From Haloarcula ordinaria (GTDB taxonomy: Archaea > Halobacteriota > Halobacteria > Halobacteriales > Haloarculaceae), in the NCBI RefSeq assembly GCF_029338275.1, contig NZ_CP119789.1, positions 2,666,001-2,730,000 on the forward strand: 64,000 nucleotides of DNA, in the 5' to 3' direction. The notes beneath the pieces are model-generated. The model was not told the origin of the DNA. It was given only the letters and a program-made list of their open reading frames with translations, and made no database searches. The position numbers were made by a program, and so were the translations under genes. The number at the start of each line of letters is the position of its first letter. Positions within the stretch are counted from its first letter, which is position 1. This document shows, piece by piece, positions 1-8,031 of the stretch.

Positions 1-112
1 AGACGAACGTACACAGGGCTGTGGCGACGAGCGACCGTCGGCGCACTGTCATCGGAGGGGGTTGGGACCTCGCGGTCCTGTATGTTCCGACATCCGGCGA
101 GCGAATTGGATG

Positions 113-140
113 GGCTTTTAGTAATCGACTCGTAAGGAGC
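113..140 (+). promoter_or_regulatory. TATA-like box and ribosome binding site before subunit III gene
   Basis: A T-rich CTTTTA element at 115-120 lies about 25 bases before the ATG at 145, which would place transcription start very close to the gene. A GGAG purine run at 136-139 sits five bases before the ATG and supports this start. The rest of 1-112 shows no supported gene. Confidence 0.5.
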
Positions 141-144
141 GGGT

Positions 145-1008
145 ATGAGCACGACAGAAGAACGCACGGACGGTGGCCACGGGGACCACCACCTTCCGGC
201 GACGGAAGACTGGCCCCGGGGGTTCGGCGAGGCGAGCTGGTGGCCCTTCGTCACCGCCATCGGCGCATCGGGTATCTACGTCGGCGCGGCGATGTTCGTC
301 CTCTCGCTGGCCGAGGAACCGCTCATCGGGTCGACTATCAGTGCCGCCACGGTCGTCGGGAGCGTCGGGCTGTTCCTCGTCGGCCTCTACGGCTGGCTCT
401 ACCACGCGTTCGTCTCCGACTTCTGGGAGCGCGGGACCAACGAACACTCCGGGCGCACGCTGAAGTTCGCGATGCTCCTGTTCCTCGGGACGGAGGTGGC
501 GACGTTCGGCGCCGGGTTCATCTACTACTTCATGGTCCGTGGCACCGACGTCTGGCTCGACGCCGCCGTTCCCGAAGTGTGGGGCAGCCTCGTCATCGTC
601 AACACCGTCATCCTGCTCATCAGCTCGGTGACGCTGCACTACAGCCACCACGCGCTCCTGAACGGGAACCGTGACCGCTTCATCAAGCTGCTCGGCGTGA
701 CGCTCCTGCTGGGTATCATCTTCATCGGCGGGCAGGTGTACGAGTACTACGAGTTCATCGTCCACGAAGGGTTCACCCTCACGGAGGGCATCTACGGTTC
801 GGCGTTCTACGGCCTGACCGGGCTCCACGGTCTCCACGTGACGATGGGCGCCGTCCTGCTCGGCATCGTCTTTGCACGGGCGTACTACGGCCAGTACTCC
901 CCTGAACGCCACACGTCCATCTCGACGGCCTCGATGTACTGGCACTTCGTCGACGTCGTCTGGGTGTTCCTGGTCGTCGTCCTCTACATGGGCGCGAACC
1001 TGGTCTGA
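145..1008 (+). CDS. coxC: Heme-copper oxidase subunit III
   Basis: The 287-residue protein is a polytopic membrane protein of the cytochrome c/quinol oxidase subunit III family. It has an acidic, His-containing N-terminus of about 30 residues followed by seven hydrophobic segments, and the late family motif GLHGLHVTMG near residue 230. In this family subunit III stabilises the catalytic core of the terminal oxidase in the cytoplasmic membrane and holds no redox metal. The ATG at 145 has a GGAG sequence just upstream. Subunit I lies about 30 kb away in this window (31099) and no subunit II is present, so the oxidase genes are scattered here. Confidence 0.93.
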   Translation: MSTTEERTDGGHGDHHLPATEDWPRGFGEASWWPFVTAIGASGIYVGAAMFVLSLAEEPLIGSTISAATVVGSVGLFLVGLYGWLYHAFVSDFWERGTNEHSGRTLKFAMLLFLGTEVATFGAGFIYYFMVRGTDVWLDAAVPEVWGSLVIVNTVILLISSVTLHYSHHALLNGNRDRFIKLLGVTLLLGIIFIGGQVYEYYEFIVHEGFTLTEGIYGSAFYGLTGLHGLHVTMGAVLLGIVFARAYYGQYSPERHTSISTASMYWHFVDVVWVFLVVVLYMGANLV

Positions 1009-1038
1009 AGGGACGTCGCCGCCTCCGATTCCACAGTC

Positions 1039-1281
1039 ATGGAACAGTTAGACGTCAGCGACGGGTTCGACGTCCACGAGTACCGTCACGGGCTGAAGCT
1101 ACGCAAACAGGACCGTGGGACGATGATCCTCGAGAACCGCCAGGGGTTCACCTGTCCCGCCTGTGGCGAGGCGTTCGAGCGCCTCTTCGTCAGCGAGAAA
1201 CGGACGAACACCTTCGGCGACCCCGGCGCCCCGTTCTGTCTGGTCCGGACCGACGCGGAACTGTTACTCTTGACACACTGA
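1039..1281 (+). CDS. Small zinc-finger-like haloarchaeal protein (DUF7385-like)
   Basis: This 80-residue protein follows coxC by 30 bases and may be cotranscribed with it. A CPAC pair sits near residue 40 (TCPACGEAF) and a further Cys lies in the FCLVRTD segment near residue 69, which suggests a small metal-binding or treble-clef-like fold. I recognise it as similar to the haloarchaeal family called DUF7385, sometimes annotated as flagella cluster protein. No catalytic residues are visible and the function is unknown. The family assignment is from memory. Confidence 0.7.
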   Translation: MEQLDVSDGFDVHEYRHGLKLRKQDRGTMILENRQGFTCPACGEAFERLFVSEKRTNTFGDPGAPFCLVRTDAELLLLTH

Positions 1282-1394
1282 CCGCACGGTCAAGTCCCCG
1301 GAGACACGTTCGCCGTGGTTCGAGGCCCAGACGAGTGGCGACTATCGACAGAGAATGAAACGATATTTGAAGCCGTTCGGTAATACGGATACAC

Positions 1395-1727
1395 ATGCGA
1401 GATGCGCAGCGGCGTGACCAAATCTTCGTTGCCCTCGCCTGCGAACGGCGGCGAGTTGCGCTCTCCTTGCTGTCCGACCACCAGGAACTGACGCTCCCGG
1501 ACCTGGCCGATGAGATCGCCGAGCGAGAGCACCGGAGGTCCCTCACCGACATCCCCCCGGAGACCGTTCGCGAACTGTATCTCGAGCTGTACCACCAGCA
1601 CGTTCCCCGGCTGGAGGGCGCGGACCTCATCACCTACAGCCAGGACCAGGACCGCGTCGCGGTGACCGACCTCGGCCGGGAAGTCGAGCGACAGCTGCTC
1701 ACCCCGGTCGAGTCGTTGCTTTCGTGA
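1395..1727 (+). CDS. DUF7344-type winged-helix protein
   Basis: The 110-residue protein looks like the haloarchaeal DUF7344 domain. An N-terminal helix with ACERRRVALSLL leads into a winged-helix fold, followed by the characteristic LYHQHVPRLEGADLI segment around residues 65-80. Such proteins are putative transcription regulators. An ATATTTGAAG element near 1362-1371 could be its TATA box, with a start codon about 27 bases on, so the mRNA is likely leaderless. The targets cannot be read from the sequence. Confidence 0.7.
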   Translation: MRDAQRRDQIFVALACERRRVALSLLSDHQELTLPDLADEIAEREHRRSLTDIPPETVRELYLELYHQHVPRLEGADLITYSQDQDRVAVTDLGREVERQLLTPVESLLS

Positions 1728-1828
1728 CCCTCCATGACGGCGGCAAGCAGAATCGGGCCGCTCGTTCCGTGCTTCGAATGCCGCTACGACGTAGCCGTCA
1801 CTCGCGAGGATACGTACGGGGGAAGGAA

Positions 1829-1902
1829 GCCGGTGGAGGGATTTGAACCCTCGGCCTAATCCTTACGAAGGATTCGCTCTAGCCAGTCTGAGCTACACCG
1901 GC
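1829..1902 (-). tRNA. tRNA-Thr (anticodon CGT)
   Basis: On the minus strand a 74-base cloverleaf runs from GCCGGTGTAGCTCAG to CCACCGGC. The acceptor stem GCCGGTG/CACCGGC pairs fully, the anticodon stem AATCC/GGATT encloses the loop TTCGTAA with anticodon CGT, and the T arm contains GGTTCAAATCC. It reads ACG threonine codons. There is no intron and no encoded CCA. Confidence 0.96.
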
Positions 1903-2026
1903 ACGCGGCGTGTCTCTCAGCACTCGAACAGTGTGCCATAACCGCAATAAGGATTGCGAATCAGGGGCCGTGAGCGATGCGTTCCCACGCCGTCCAAGGA
2001 CAGTTAGACCGTCCTTCGACGCCGAT

Positions 2027-3007
2027 TCAGCGCCGGAGGCGAACGTCGAGGACCACGTTCTGTTCGCCGGGCGCGTACGAACGGACGGCCCGGCGCGCCT
2101 CGACGGACACCTCGTAGTCGGGTTCGGCCGCCGCGCGGATCGCTCGCTCGCCCGGCCCGAACAGGGCGTCGTCGGACTGGATGTCGTAGTAGTGGAGCAC
2201 ACAGTCCTCGCCGGCGAGCAGAACGGCCGTCTCGAGGAACTCGTCGGCGCTGTGCGGGAGATTCATCACGATGCGATCGGCCCAGCCTTCGTAGTCGGCC
2301 GCCACCTCGCGCACGTCGCCACAGATGCCCGTCACCCGGTCCGCGACGCCGTTTCGCTCGGCGTTGGCCCGGAGATACTCGATAGCCGTCTCGTTGATGT
2401 CGGTCCCCACGCACGTCGCGCCGCGCTTCGCGAACGGGACGACGAACGGGCCGACACCGGCGAACATGTCGAACGCCTGCTCGCCGGCGTCCACCTGCTC
2501 GACGACGCGGTGGCGCTCTGTCGCGAGTCGGGGCGAGAAGTAGACCTCGGCGAGGTCGAGTGCGAACGCACAGCCGTACTCACGGTGGACGACTTCGGTG
2601 GTGTCGCCCGCGAGGACCACCCAGTCGCGAACGCGCTGTTCGCCTTTGATCTTCGAGGCACGGTTGAGGACGCCCTCGACCGGGAGGTCCGAGGTCACGA
2701 TGGCTTCGGCGACCTCTCGGGCACGCTGAGGGTCATCCTCGTCGATTATGACGAGGGCACCGATGCGTTCGTAGCTCGGCTCGAACCCGAGGATGTCCGC
2801 GGGCATGGTCTGCCCCTCCCGAACCGGCGCGTCGAACTCCACGACGGCGTACTCGTCCGGAACGTGCGTGGGGTCGGTGACGGGGACGTAGAGCCAGCCC
2901 TCCTCGACCGTGATGTCGTACCCGTCGTCGACGAGATCCGCCTCGGCGAGTCGTTTCCGGGTCGCCTCGCCGTCCTCTCGCCGGACACGAACGCAGGGAA
3001 CGCCCAT
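2027..3007 (-). CDS. trm5: tRNA (guanine37-N1)-methyltransferase, Trm5 family
   Basis: The 326-residue product is a class I SAM-dependent methyltransferase of the Trm5 type, which methylates G37 next to the anticodon to prevent frameshifting. The SAM-binding motif DMFAGVGPF is at residues 180-188, followed by the acidic GTDINE segment at 201-206. The catalytic-site motif NLPHS is at 249-253, and an FSPR motif precedes the methyltransferase fold at 157-160. The frame stays open further upstream, but the extension lacks family similarity and overlaps dphB, so I chose the ATG at 3007. The gene is divergent from dphB across 75 bases. Confidence 0.93.
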   Translation of the reverse strand: MGVPCVRVRREDGEATRKRLAEADLVDDGYDITVEEGWLYVPVTDPTHVPDEYAVVEFDAPVREGQTMPADILGFEPSYERIGALVIIDEDDPQRAREVAEAIVTSDLPVEGVLNRASKIKGEQRVRDWVVLAGDTTEVVHREYGCAFALDLAEVYFSPRLATERHRVVEQVDAGEQAFDMFAGVGPFVVPFAKRGATCVGTDINETAIEYLRANAERNGVADRVTGICGDVREVAADYEGWADRIVMNLPHSADEFLETAVLLAGEDCVLHYYDIQSDDALFGPGERAIRAAAEPDYEVSVEARRAVRSYAPGEQNVVLDVRLRR

Positions 3008-3082
3008 ACCACCCCTCCCCCACCGTCGGCGGTAAGCCTGACGCTTCGCGCCACTTATCCCCGCCGCGCTCCGACGGCGGAT

Positions 3083-3856
3083 ATGCTCACATTCGTCGGC
3101 CTCGGCCTGTACGACGAACGCTCGGTCACGCTCGCCGGCCGCGACGCTATCCGCGGCGCCGACCGGGTCTTCGCGGAGTTCTACACCAGCCGGCTGGTCG
3201 GCACCGACTTGGAGACGCTCGAAGCGTTCCACGACACGACCGTCGAGGTCCGGGACCGCGCCGGCGTCGAACAGGACCCCGAGCCCGTGCTGTCGGCCGC
3301 CGAAGACTCGGCCGTCGTCTTCCTGACCGCCGGCGATACGATGGTCTCGACGACCCACACCGACCTCCGGCTCCGGGCCGAAGAGCGTGGCATCGAGACC
3401 AGAGTCGTCCACGGGACGACCGCGCAGACCGCCGCCGGGTCGCTGACGGGCCTGCAGAACTACCGCTTCGGGAAGGCGACGACGCTTCCATTCAATGACG
3501 CTCACGGCGGCGACGGCGTCCCCGACAGCGTCGTCGCCACCATCGAGGACAACCGCGCTCGCGACCTCCACACGCTGGTCTACCTCGACATCAAGGTCGA
3601 CGACCCCCACTGGGACGACGGCGACGAGACGTACATGACCGCCGACCACGCGGCCGGCCTGCTCGCAGTCGAGTTCCCCGAGACGCTGGGCGTCGTCGTC
3701 GCTCAGGCCGGAAGCCCGGACCCCACTGTCGCCGCCGATAAGTTAGAGGAACTGGCCGAACAGTCCTTCGGTGACCCGCTTCACATGCTCGTGATTCCGG
3801 GCTCACTCCACCCCATCGAAGACGACGCGCTGACCGCACTCGCCGGCAAACCTTAG
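3083..3856 (+). CDS. dphB: Diphthine synthase
   Basis: The 257-residue protein matches the archaeal/eukaryotic Dph5 family, a SAM-dependent methyltransferase that methylates the modified histidine of elongation factor 2 during diphthamide synthesis. It begins with MLTFVGLGLYDERSVT and contains FLTAGDTMVSTTH near residue 90, YRFGKATTLPF near residue 130 and LHMLVIPGSLHPIE near the end, as is usual for the family. The length is typical. The start is the ATG at 3085-83; the frame is open for almost 400 codons upstream, but that part is antisense to trm5 and meaningless. Its stop overlaps the artA stop by four bases. Confidence 0.94.
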   Translation: MLTFVGLGLYDERSVTLAGRDAIRGADRVFAEFYTSRLVGTDLETLEAFHDTTVEVRDRAGVEQDPEPVLSAAEDSAVVFLTAGDTMVSTTHTDLRLRAEERGIETRVVHGTTAQTAAGSLTGLQNYRFGKATTLPFNDAHGGDGVPDSVVATIEDNRARDLHTLVYLDIKVDDPHWDDGDETYMTADHAAGLLAVEFPETLGVVVAQAGSPDPTVAADKLEELAEQSFGDPLHMLVIPGSLHPIEDDALTALAGKP

Positions 3857-4857
3857 TCGTCGCTCGCAGCCGCCGCCTGCTCGCCCGCGTCTCCCGCCCT
3901 GTCGAACGCACCCGCCAGGTCGTACTCCGTGCCGGTCACGAGGAAGAGCAGGTCCTCGACGAGGACGGTAATCTCGGGCAACTCACGGACCAAGAGCCAG
4001 GTGATACCGACGAGGACGACCACCGACCCGACCTGTGCGAGGATGCGGTCGGCGATGTAGTACGACACCATCCGCGGGTCAGTGAGGCCGAACAGCGTCA
4101 TCATCGGGTCGACGAACCACTGCATCTGCTGGAGACCGAAGGAGACGGCGATGAAGACGTTCCGGACCAGGTTGAGGACGTAGATGACCGCCGAGGTAAC
4201 GACGAGCGCTTTGAGTTTCCGCCCCCAGGGCGCCTTGACTGCGAGGATGCCGCCGGCGAAGATGGCGATGCTCCCCAGCCCCGTACACGCGAGCAGGATG
4301 TTGTACGTGATTGGCCCCTCCTCGTGCTCGAACCAGAAGGTGCTCTCGTAAGGGTACTTCTTCGTCGCGATACGGATGCCGTCGTGGGTCAGGCCGTCGA
4401 CGACCAGCGGGTCGACGCCGACCAGGCCCAGCAGGAACGCCGTCTGGTCGGTGACGAGTTCGACCAGCCACTGTCTGATAGGGTCGACGGTCACCGCCGG
4501 CACGTAGATGATGCCCATCAACCCGACGGCCCGAGTGAGGACGAACAGCGAGTCCCGGCCGTTCCACAGCAGGTAGGCCGTGTACGCCGACAGCGGTACC
4601 GCGGCGACGCTGCCGAGCCCCTCGACGAGGCTCTTCTGTGTGAACACGAAGTGTGGAATCAGGACGAGCCAGAACAGCGCGAACAGGCCCCAGCCGGCGA
4701 CGGCGACGCGCCGCGCCCACGTTTCGTTCGAGTACGCGAGGACGCTGCTACCGATGAACGCCGCCAGCACCAGCCACATCAGCGGTTCGGAGAGGACCAG
4801 CGGGTCGAACGACAGTCCGCCCAGTTCGACCGTCGACTGCAGGACTGTCGCTGTCAT
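3853..4857 (-). CDS. artA: Archaeosortase A
   Basis: The 334-residue polytopic membrane protein belongs to the exosortase/archaeosortase family. The catalytic Cys is Cys191 in the ACTGLGS motif, followed by Arg232 (LVRN) and Arg271 (ADRILAQ), matching the conserved Cys-Arg-Arg set of ArtA. In Haloferax volcanii ArtA cleaves PGF-CTERM proteins, including the S-layer glycoprotein, and couples this to lipid attachment. Here artA lies 150 bases downstream of the PGF-CTERM S-layer glycoprotein gene on the same strand, so enzyme and main substrate are neighbours. The C-terminus ends in an acidic, Ala-rich cytoplasmic tail. Confidence 0.95.
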   Translation of the reverse strand: MTATVLQSTVELGGLSFDPLVLSEPLMWLVLAAFIGSSVLAYSNETWARRVAVAGWGLFALFWLVLIPHFVFTQKSLVEGLGSVAAVPLSAYTAYLLWNGRDSLFVLTRAVGLMGIIYVPAVTVDPIRQWLVELVTDQTAFLLGLVGVDPLVVDGLTHDGIRIATKKYPYESTFWFEHEEGPITYNILLACTGLGSIAIFAGGILAVKAPWGRKLKALVVTSAVIYVLNLVRNVFIAVSFGLQQMQWFVDPMMTLFGLTDPRMVSYYIADRILAQVGSVVVLVGITWLLVRELPEITVLVEDLLFLVTGTEYDLAGAFDRAGDAGEQAAAASDD

Positions 4858-4991
4858 GACTGTGAGATTGGGAAATCCGTCGTATATGCTTTGTCGTTAC
4901 GCCTGCGTGTGTATCGAAACCGCACAGCCGACGGCGAGAGTCGGCGCTGTCGCTATCGGACGTAGCGCGAAAGAAAAGCGGAAGTTCAGGG

Positions 4992-5008
4992 ACCGGAACT
5001 GCTCCGGT
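4992..5008 (-). terminator. Hairpin between S-layer gene and artA
   Basis: A perfect six-base inverted repeat, ACCGGA and TCCGGT with a five-base loop, touches the S-layer stop codon. On the minus strand it is followed within about 30 bases by a T-rich stretch (CTTTTCTTTC). It could end most S-layer transcripts while allowing some read-through into artA. This is inference from the sequence; archaeal termination mostly relies on T tracts. Confidence 0.4.
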
Positions 5009-7719
5009 TAGTTGTTACGGCGGACTGCGAGGAGTGCCGCGGCGACCAGTGCGATGAGAGCGAGAACGGCCGTGAAGCCAGGCCCGCTGTCACCAGTGGT
5101 GGTCTCTTCCTCGGTCGGAGTGTCGGGCATTTCGGTTGCCGTCTCGGTCTCCGTCTCGGTCTCCGTCTCAGGAGCCTCGGTCTCCGTCTCAGTCTCCGTC
5201 TCTTCCTGGGCGACGGTCACGGACGCGCTGTCCGTCACAGCGGTACCGTTGTCCGTGTACGGACCATCGTTGTCCGGGAAGTCGTAGGTCTCGTCACCGT
5301 CAGTGTCCATGTGCGGCATGGCGACTGCGGTGAAGTCCCCGTCCTGCGGGGTGTCGAGCGTGACTTCGATGTCCGAGTGGCTGCCAGCCTCGAGGTAGTC
5401 GGAGGCACCGATGACGTCACCGGTGGCCGAGCCCTCGTGGATGGCGATGAAGCCGCCGTCGGACAGCTGCGCGCTGTCGACGACGACCGTCGTGCCGTCG
5501 GAGTCCTGGTCGGAGATGCTGACGGATGCCGTCGCGGCACCGAGGATCTGACCGTCGTATTCGTCACCGATTTCGGCGCTACCGACACGGGTCTGCGCCG
5601 TGAAGTTAGCACCGGGGCTGCGTTCGCTGAGGTCAGCCGTCGCGGTGAACGTCCCGTTCGGACCGACGATCGCGCTCGGCTGGAGCAGGAACGGACTGCT
5701 GCTCTCGCTGCTGCGGAGCCGGACAGTCACTTCGCTCCCGGGCGCGACGTTGGTCGTACCGGAGATGGTCTGGCCAGCAGCGGCGCGGACAGTGATATCC
5801 TCGTCGTCGTTCAGCGTCGCGTCGGCGTCGAGGAACTGGACGCTGTCAGTGGCGTTCACACTGCCGTCGTCTTCGTCATAGAGGTCACTGGGACCGGTAA
5901 GGCCAGCGTCGGCAGCGTCGCCGGAGTAGCCGTCGCCGTAGCCATTGTTGTAGACGGTGAAGTTCGCGATGTACTCGTCTTCATCCTCTGCACCAAGCTC
6001 ACTTTCGAAGTCACTGCTGTCAACCGCGACGAAGTGCGTATCGTTGGCCTCGTCGTAGATGACCTTGTAGTTGGTGAGCTGGTCAATGTCCTGCTGAGGG
6101 GAATCCTGGTTGGCGCCGGGGTCAGCGTTCTCGAACGTGAGCGAGAACACACCGCTGTTATCGTCGTCGTCAACCTGTTCGGATGCAAGACCGTAGGCAG
6201 CCGTACTGATGTCACCGTTAGTGGTGAGCAGACCTTCGAGACCCGATGCCTGGACCTGGACGATCACGACGTCGTTGACGTCGTTGATTGCAACTTCGTC
6301 GGTCTGGGTGACGTTCCCATCCTTGACCAGTTCGTAGACGGGTGCGGCCTCGTCGTCGTCGAGATCCTCGATGTCACTGAACTTCTCCTGCGGAGCAGTC
6401 CAGAGTTGGACGCCCTCTAGCGACGCCTCTTCGAGCGAGAGCGTGCCGACGTCGTCTTCATCGGTGATGATCTGTGAGTCGGTGTCAAGTTCGTTCTCTT
6501 CGGTGATGAGATCATCATCATCGGGGAGCGTGACGCCGGTTCCCTCGACAACGAGCATGTCGTAGTCAGTCGCTTCGAGGATGTCAGAGCCAGTATCGTC
6601 TCCTTCAGCGGTGAATGAACCACCCTGCTCGTAGCTGTTGATTTTGTCGTCACCAGCAACACTCAGGACCTCTGACGCAGACGTGGTTCCAGCCTTGTAG
6701 CTGTTGAACAGAACAGAGACTTCACCGTCGTCGTCGTCGTCTTCCACTTCGGCGGTGATGTAGTAGTTGTCGTCCTCGTAGTCACCGATCTGAATAGTGG
6801 CTTCGTCGGTGTTGGCGAGCTCGACGGTGATGTTCGCCACGTCACCGCGGTTCTCTGTGACGACGCCTTCCTGGAAGGAGGCACTTGCGTCACCAGTGTC
6901 GACGACCTCAATCGTGTCCGACGCGTTCGCGTCAGTGTCGGTCACTTCGACGTCGAAGGTGTAGTTACCCTCGGTGATGTCCTCGAAGTCCAGCACGTAG
7001 TCACCTTCTGCTTGCTTGATCTGGACCTTCTCGGTGTCGTCGAAGAAGTTGTCACCGTTGGCGTCAACGATGTCTTCAGGGTTGTCGGACGAGACGATTT
7101 CCGCGTTTTCCGGGAGCTCGGCATTACGCTCATCGTCATTCAGGATGTCGAGAAGCTCCTCACGGTCGAGGCCCTCAGCCGAGATGTTGACCGCGTAGCC
7201 GTTCCGGACGTCGGACGCAATCTCGTAGTCAACGGTGGCCGAGTCACCCGAGGTTCCGACATCGGGGTCGTCGAACTCGGCGGTCAGGTCTTGCGGAATG
7301 ACCTCGAACGTTTCAGATGCGACGAGACCCTCATCGGAGTCAAGGACTCTCTCGTCTCCGTTGGTTAGGTCGACAACAGCACCAGACTGCGCATTCACGA
7401 TGACGAAGTCACCTTCAGTGAGGCGGCCATCAAGCGTGAACTCGAGGGTGCCGTCGATATCACCATCGTTGGGGTCAATCGTCCGTCGGAGCGACCCGAC
7501 CTGGTCGGTGTCGCCGCTGTCGTCAACGGTACGGACTTGGTAGTTATTTCCATCATTCGACACGTCGAACTGCACGTCCTGGCCGCTGTAGAACGTCCCA
7601 GCGTCCAGGTTTGAAACAGCCGCAGCACTGCCCGCGAAGCCGGTCGTCATGGCGAACACCGAGAACACCATGAGCGCGGCCAGGAACAGGCTGCGAAGTT
7701 TTTCGTTTGTATCTGTCAT
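5008..7719 (-). CDS. csg: S-layer glycoprotein with PGF-CTERM anchor
   Basis: The 903-residue protein has a typical surface-glycoprotein signal peptide (MTDTNEKLRSLFLAALM...GSAAA, about residues 1-34), a very acidic exoplasmic region, a DUF7282-like module (about 735-835), a Thr/Glu linker rich in ET repeats (about 837-876), and a C-terminal SGPGF motif followed by a hydrophobic helix and RRNN. That tail is the PGF-CTERM signal processed by ArtA. About eleven N-glycosylation sequons are visible (for example NIS, NYT, NFT). It should form the cell-surface lattice. The frame is open 32 codons further upstream, but the ATG at 7719 directly precedes the signal peptide. Confidence 0.95.
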   Translation of the reverse strand: MTDTNEKLRSLFLAALMVFSVFAMTTGFAGSAAAVSNLDAGTFYSGQDVQFDVSNDGNNYQVRTVDDSGDTDQVGSLRRTIDPNDGDIDGTLEFTLDGRLTEGDFVIVNAQSGAVVDLTNGDERVLDSDEGLVASETFEVIPQDLTAEFDDPDVGTSGDSATVDYEIASDVRNGYAVNISAEGLDREELLDILNDDERNAELPENAEIVSSDNPEDIVDANGDNFFDDTEKVQIKQAEGDYVLDFEDITEGNYTFDVEVTDTDANASDTIEVVDTGDASASFQEGVVTENRGDVANITVELANTDEATIQIGDYEDDNYYITAEVEDDDDDGEVSVLFNSYKAGTTSASEVLSVAGDDKINSYEQGGSFTAEGDDTGSDILEATDYDMLVVEGTGVTLPDDDDLITEENELDTDSQIITDEDDVGTLSLEEASLEGVQLWTAPQEKFSDIEDLDDDEAAPVYELVKDGNVTQTDEVAINDVNDVVIVQVQASGLEGLLTTNGDISTAAYGLASEQVDDDDNSGVFSLTFENADPGANQDSPQQDIDQLTNYKVIYDEANDTHFVAVDSSDFESELGAEDEDEYIANFTVYNNGYGDGYSGDAADAGLTGPSDLYDEDDGSVNATDSVQFLDADATLNDDEDITVRAAAGQTISGTTNVAPGSEVTVRLRSSESSSPFLLQPSAIVGPNGTFTATADLSERSPGANFTAQTRVGSAEIGDEYDGQILGAATASVSISDQDSDGTTVVVDSAQLSDGGFIAIHEGSATGDVIGASDYLEAGSHSDIEVTLDTPQDGDFTAVAMPHMDTDGDETYDFPDNDGPYTDNGTAVTDSASVTVAQEETETETETEAPETETETETETATEMPDTPTEEETTTGDSGPGFTAVLALIALVAAALLAVRRNN
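5128..5205 (-). repeat. ET-repeat coding tract of the S-layer linker
   Basis: The reading GTCTCC/GTCTCG hexamer repeats encode alternating Glu-Thr in the O-glycosylation-type linker just before the PGF-CTERM anchor. Such Thr-rich spacers in haloarchaeal surface glycoproteins are known to carry O-linked sugars. The tandem hexamers could vary in number without breaking the frame. Confidence 0.6.
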
Positions 7720-7867
7720 AGTTTGTTGATTGCTATCGGGCGGCGCCAGCTGCTTTCCACGTGGCCAGAGCGCAGTCACCGCGACCACGCGTAGACCGAA
7801 CCAGTGTAGTCGCATCTAGCACCATGGGTAGGGGTACACTGCAAACCTTAGGCGGGTGTTATAAATG
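7720..7867 (-). promoter_or_regulatory. S-layer gene proximal promoter and long leader
   Basis: On the minus strand a TATA box, ATTTATAAC, occupies 7858-7866 with A-rich bases upstream as a possible BRE. Transcription would start near 7833, leaving a leader of about 115 bases before the ATG at 7719. Long leaders are reported for S-layer genes of other haloarchaea, where they are thought to stabilise the mRNA. Confidence 0.65.
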
Positions 7868-7994
7868 TTTTGTGGTCAGGCATGCGGGATGACATACAGC
7901 CACAAGGCCGTAGAAGGCGTCTAGACTGAATCTACGGCTCGTTTAGGACCGTGACAGTTCTTTTCAGCCGTGTGTCATACCTTCGTCTGACGGC

Positions 7995-8013
7995 CGGCGT
8001 ACGTGTTATAAAT
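7995..8013 (-). promoter_or_regulatory. Possible distal S-layer promoter
   Basis: The 11 bases GTGTTATAAAT at 8003-8013 are identical to those at 7856-7866 and have the same orientation. On the minus strand they give a second TATA box 147 bases further upstream of the S-layer gene. The rest of the roughly 310-base gap 7720-8031 holds no gene. It could instead belong to another transcript. Confidence 0.45.
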
Positions 8014-8031
8014 ACAAGAAGAACAGCGTGG

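Noticed and set aside
1910..3082. Long plus-strand frame running into dphB
   Set aside because: It is antisense to trm5 and has shadow-type composition. The family start of dphB is the ATG at 3083.
3008..3649. Upstream extension of trm5
   Set aside because: The extension is antisense to dphB and not similar to Trm5; the ATG at 3007 fits the family.
7720..7815. 32-codon upstream extension of the S-layer gene
   Set aside because: It precedes a complete signal peptide and falls in the predicted leader; a start there would hide the signal.
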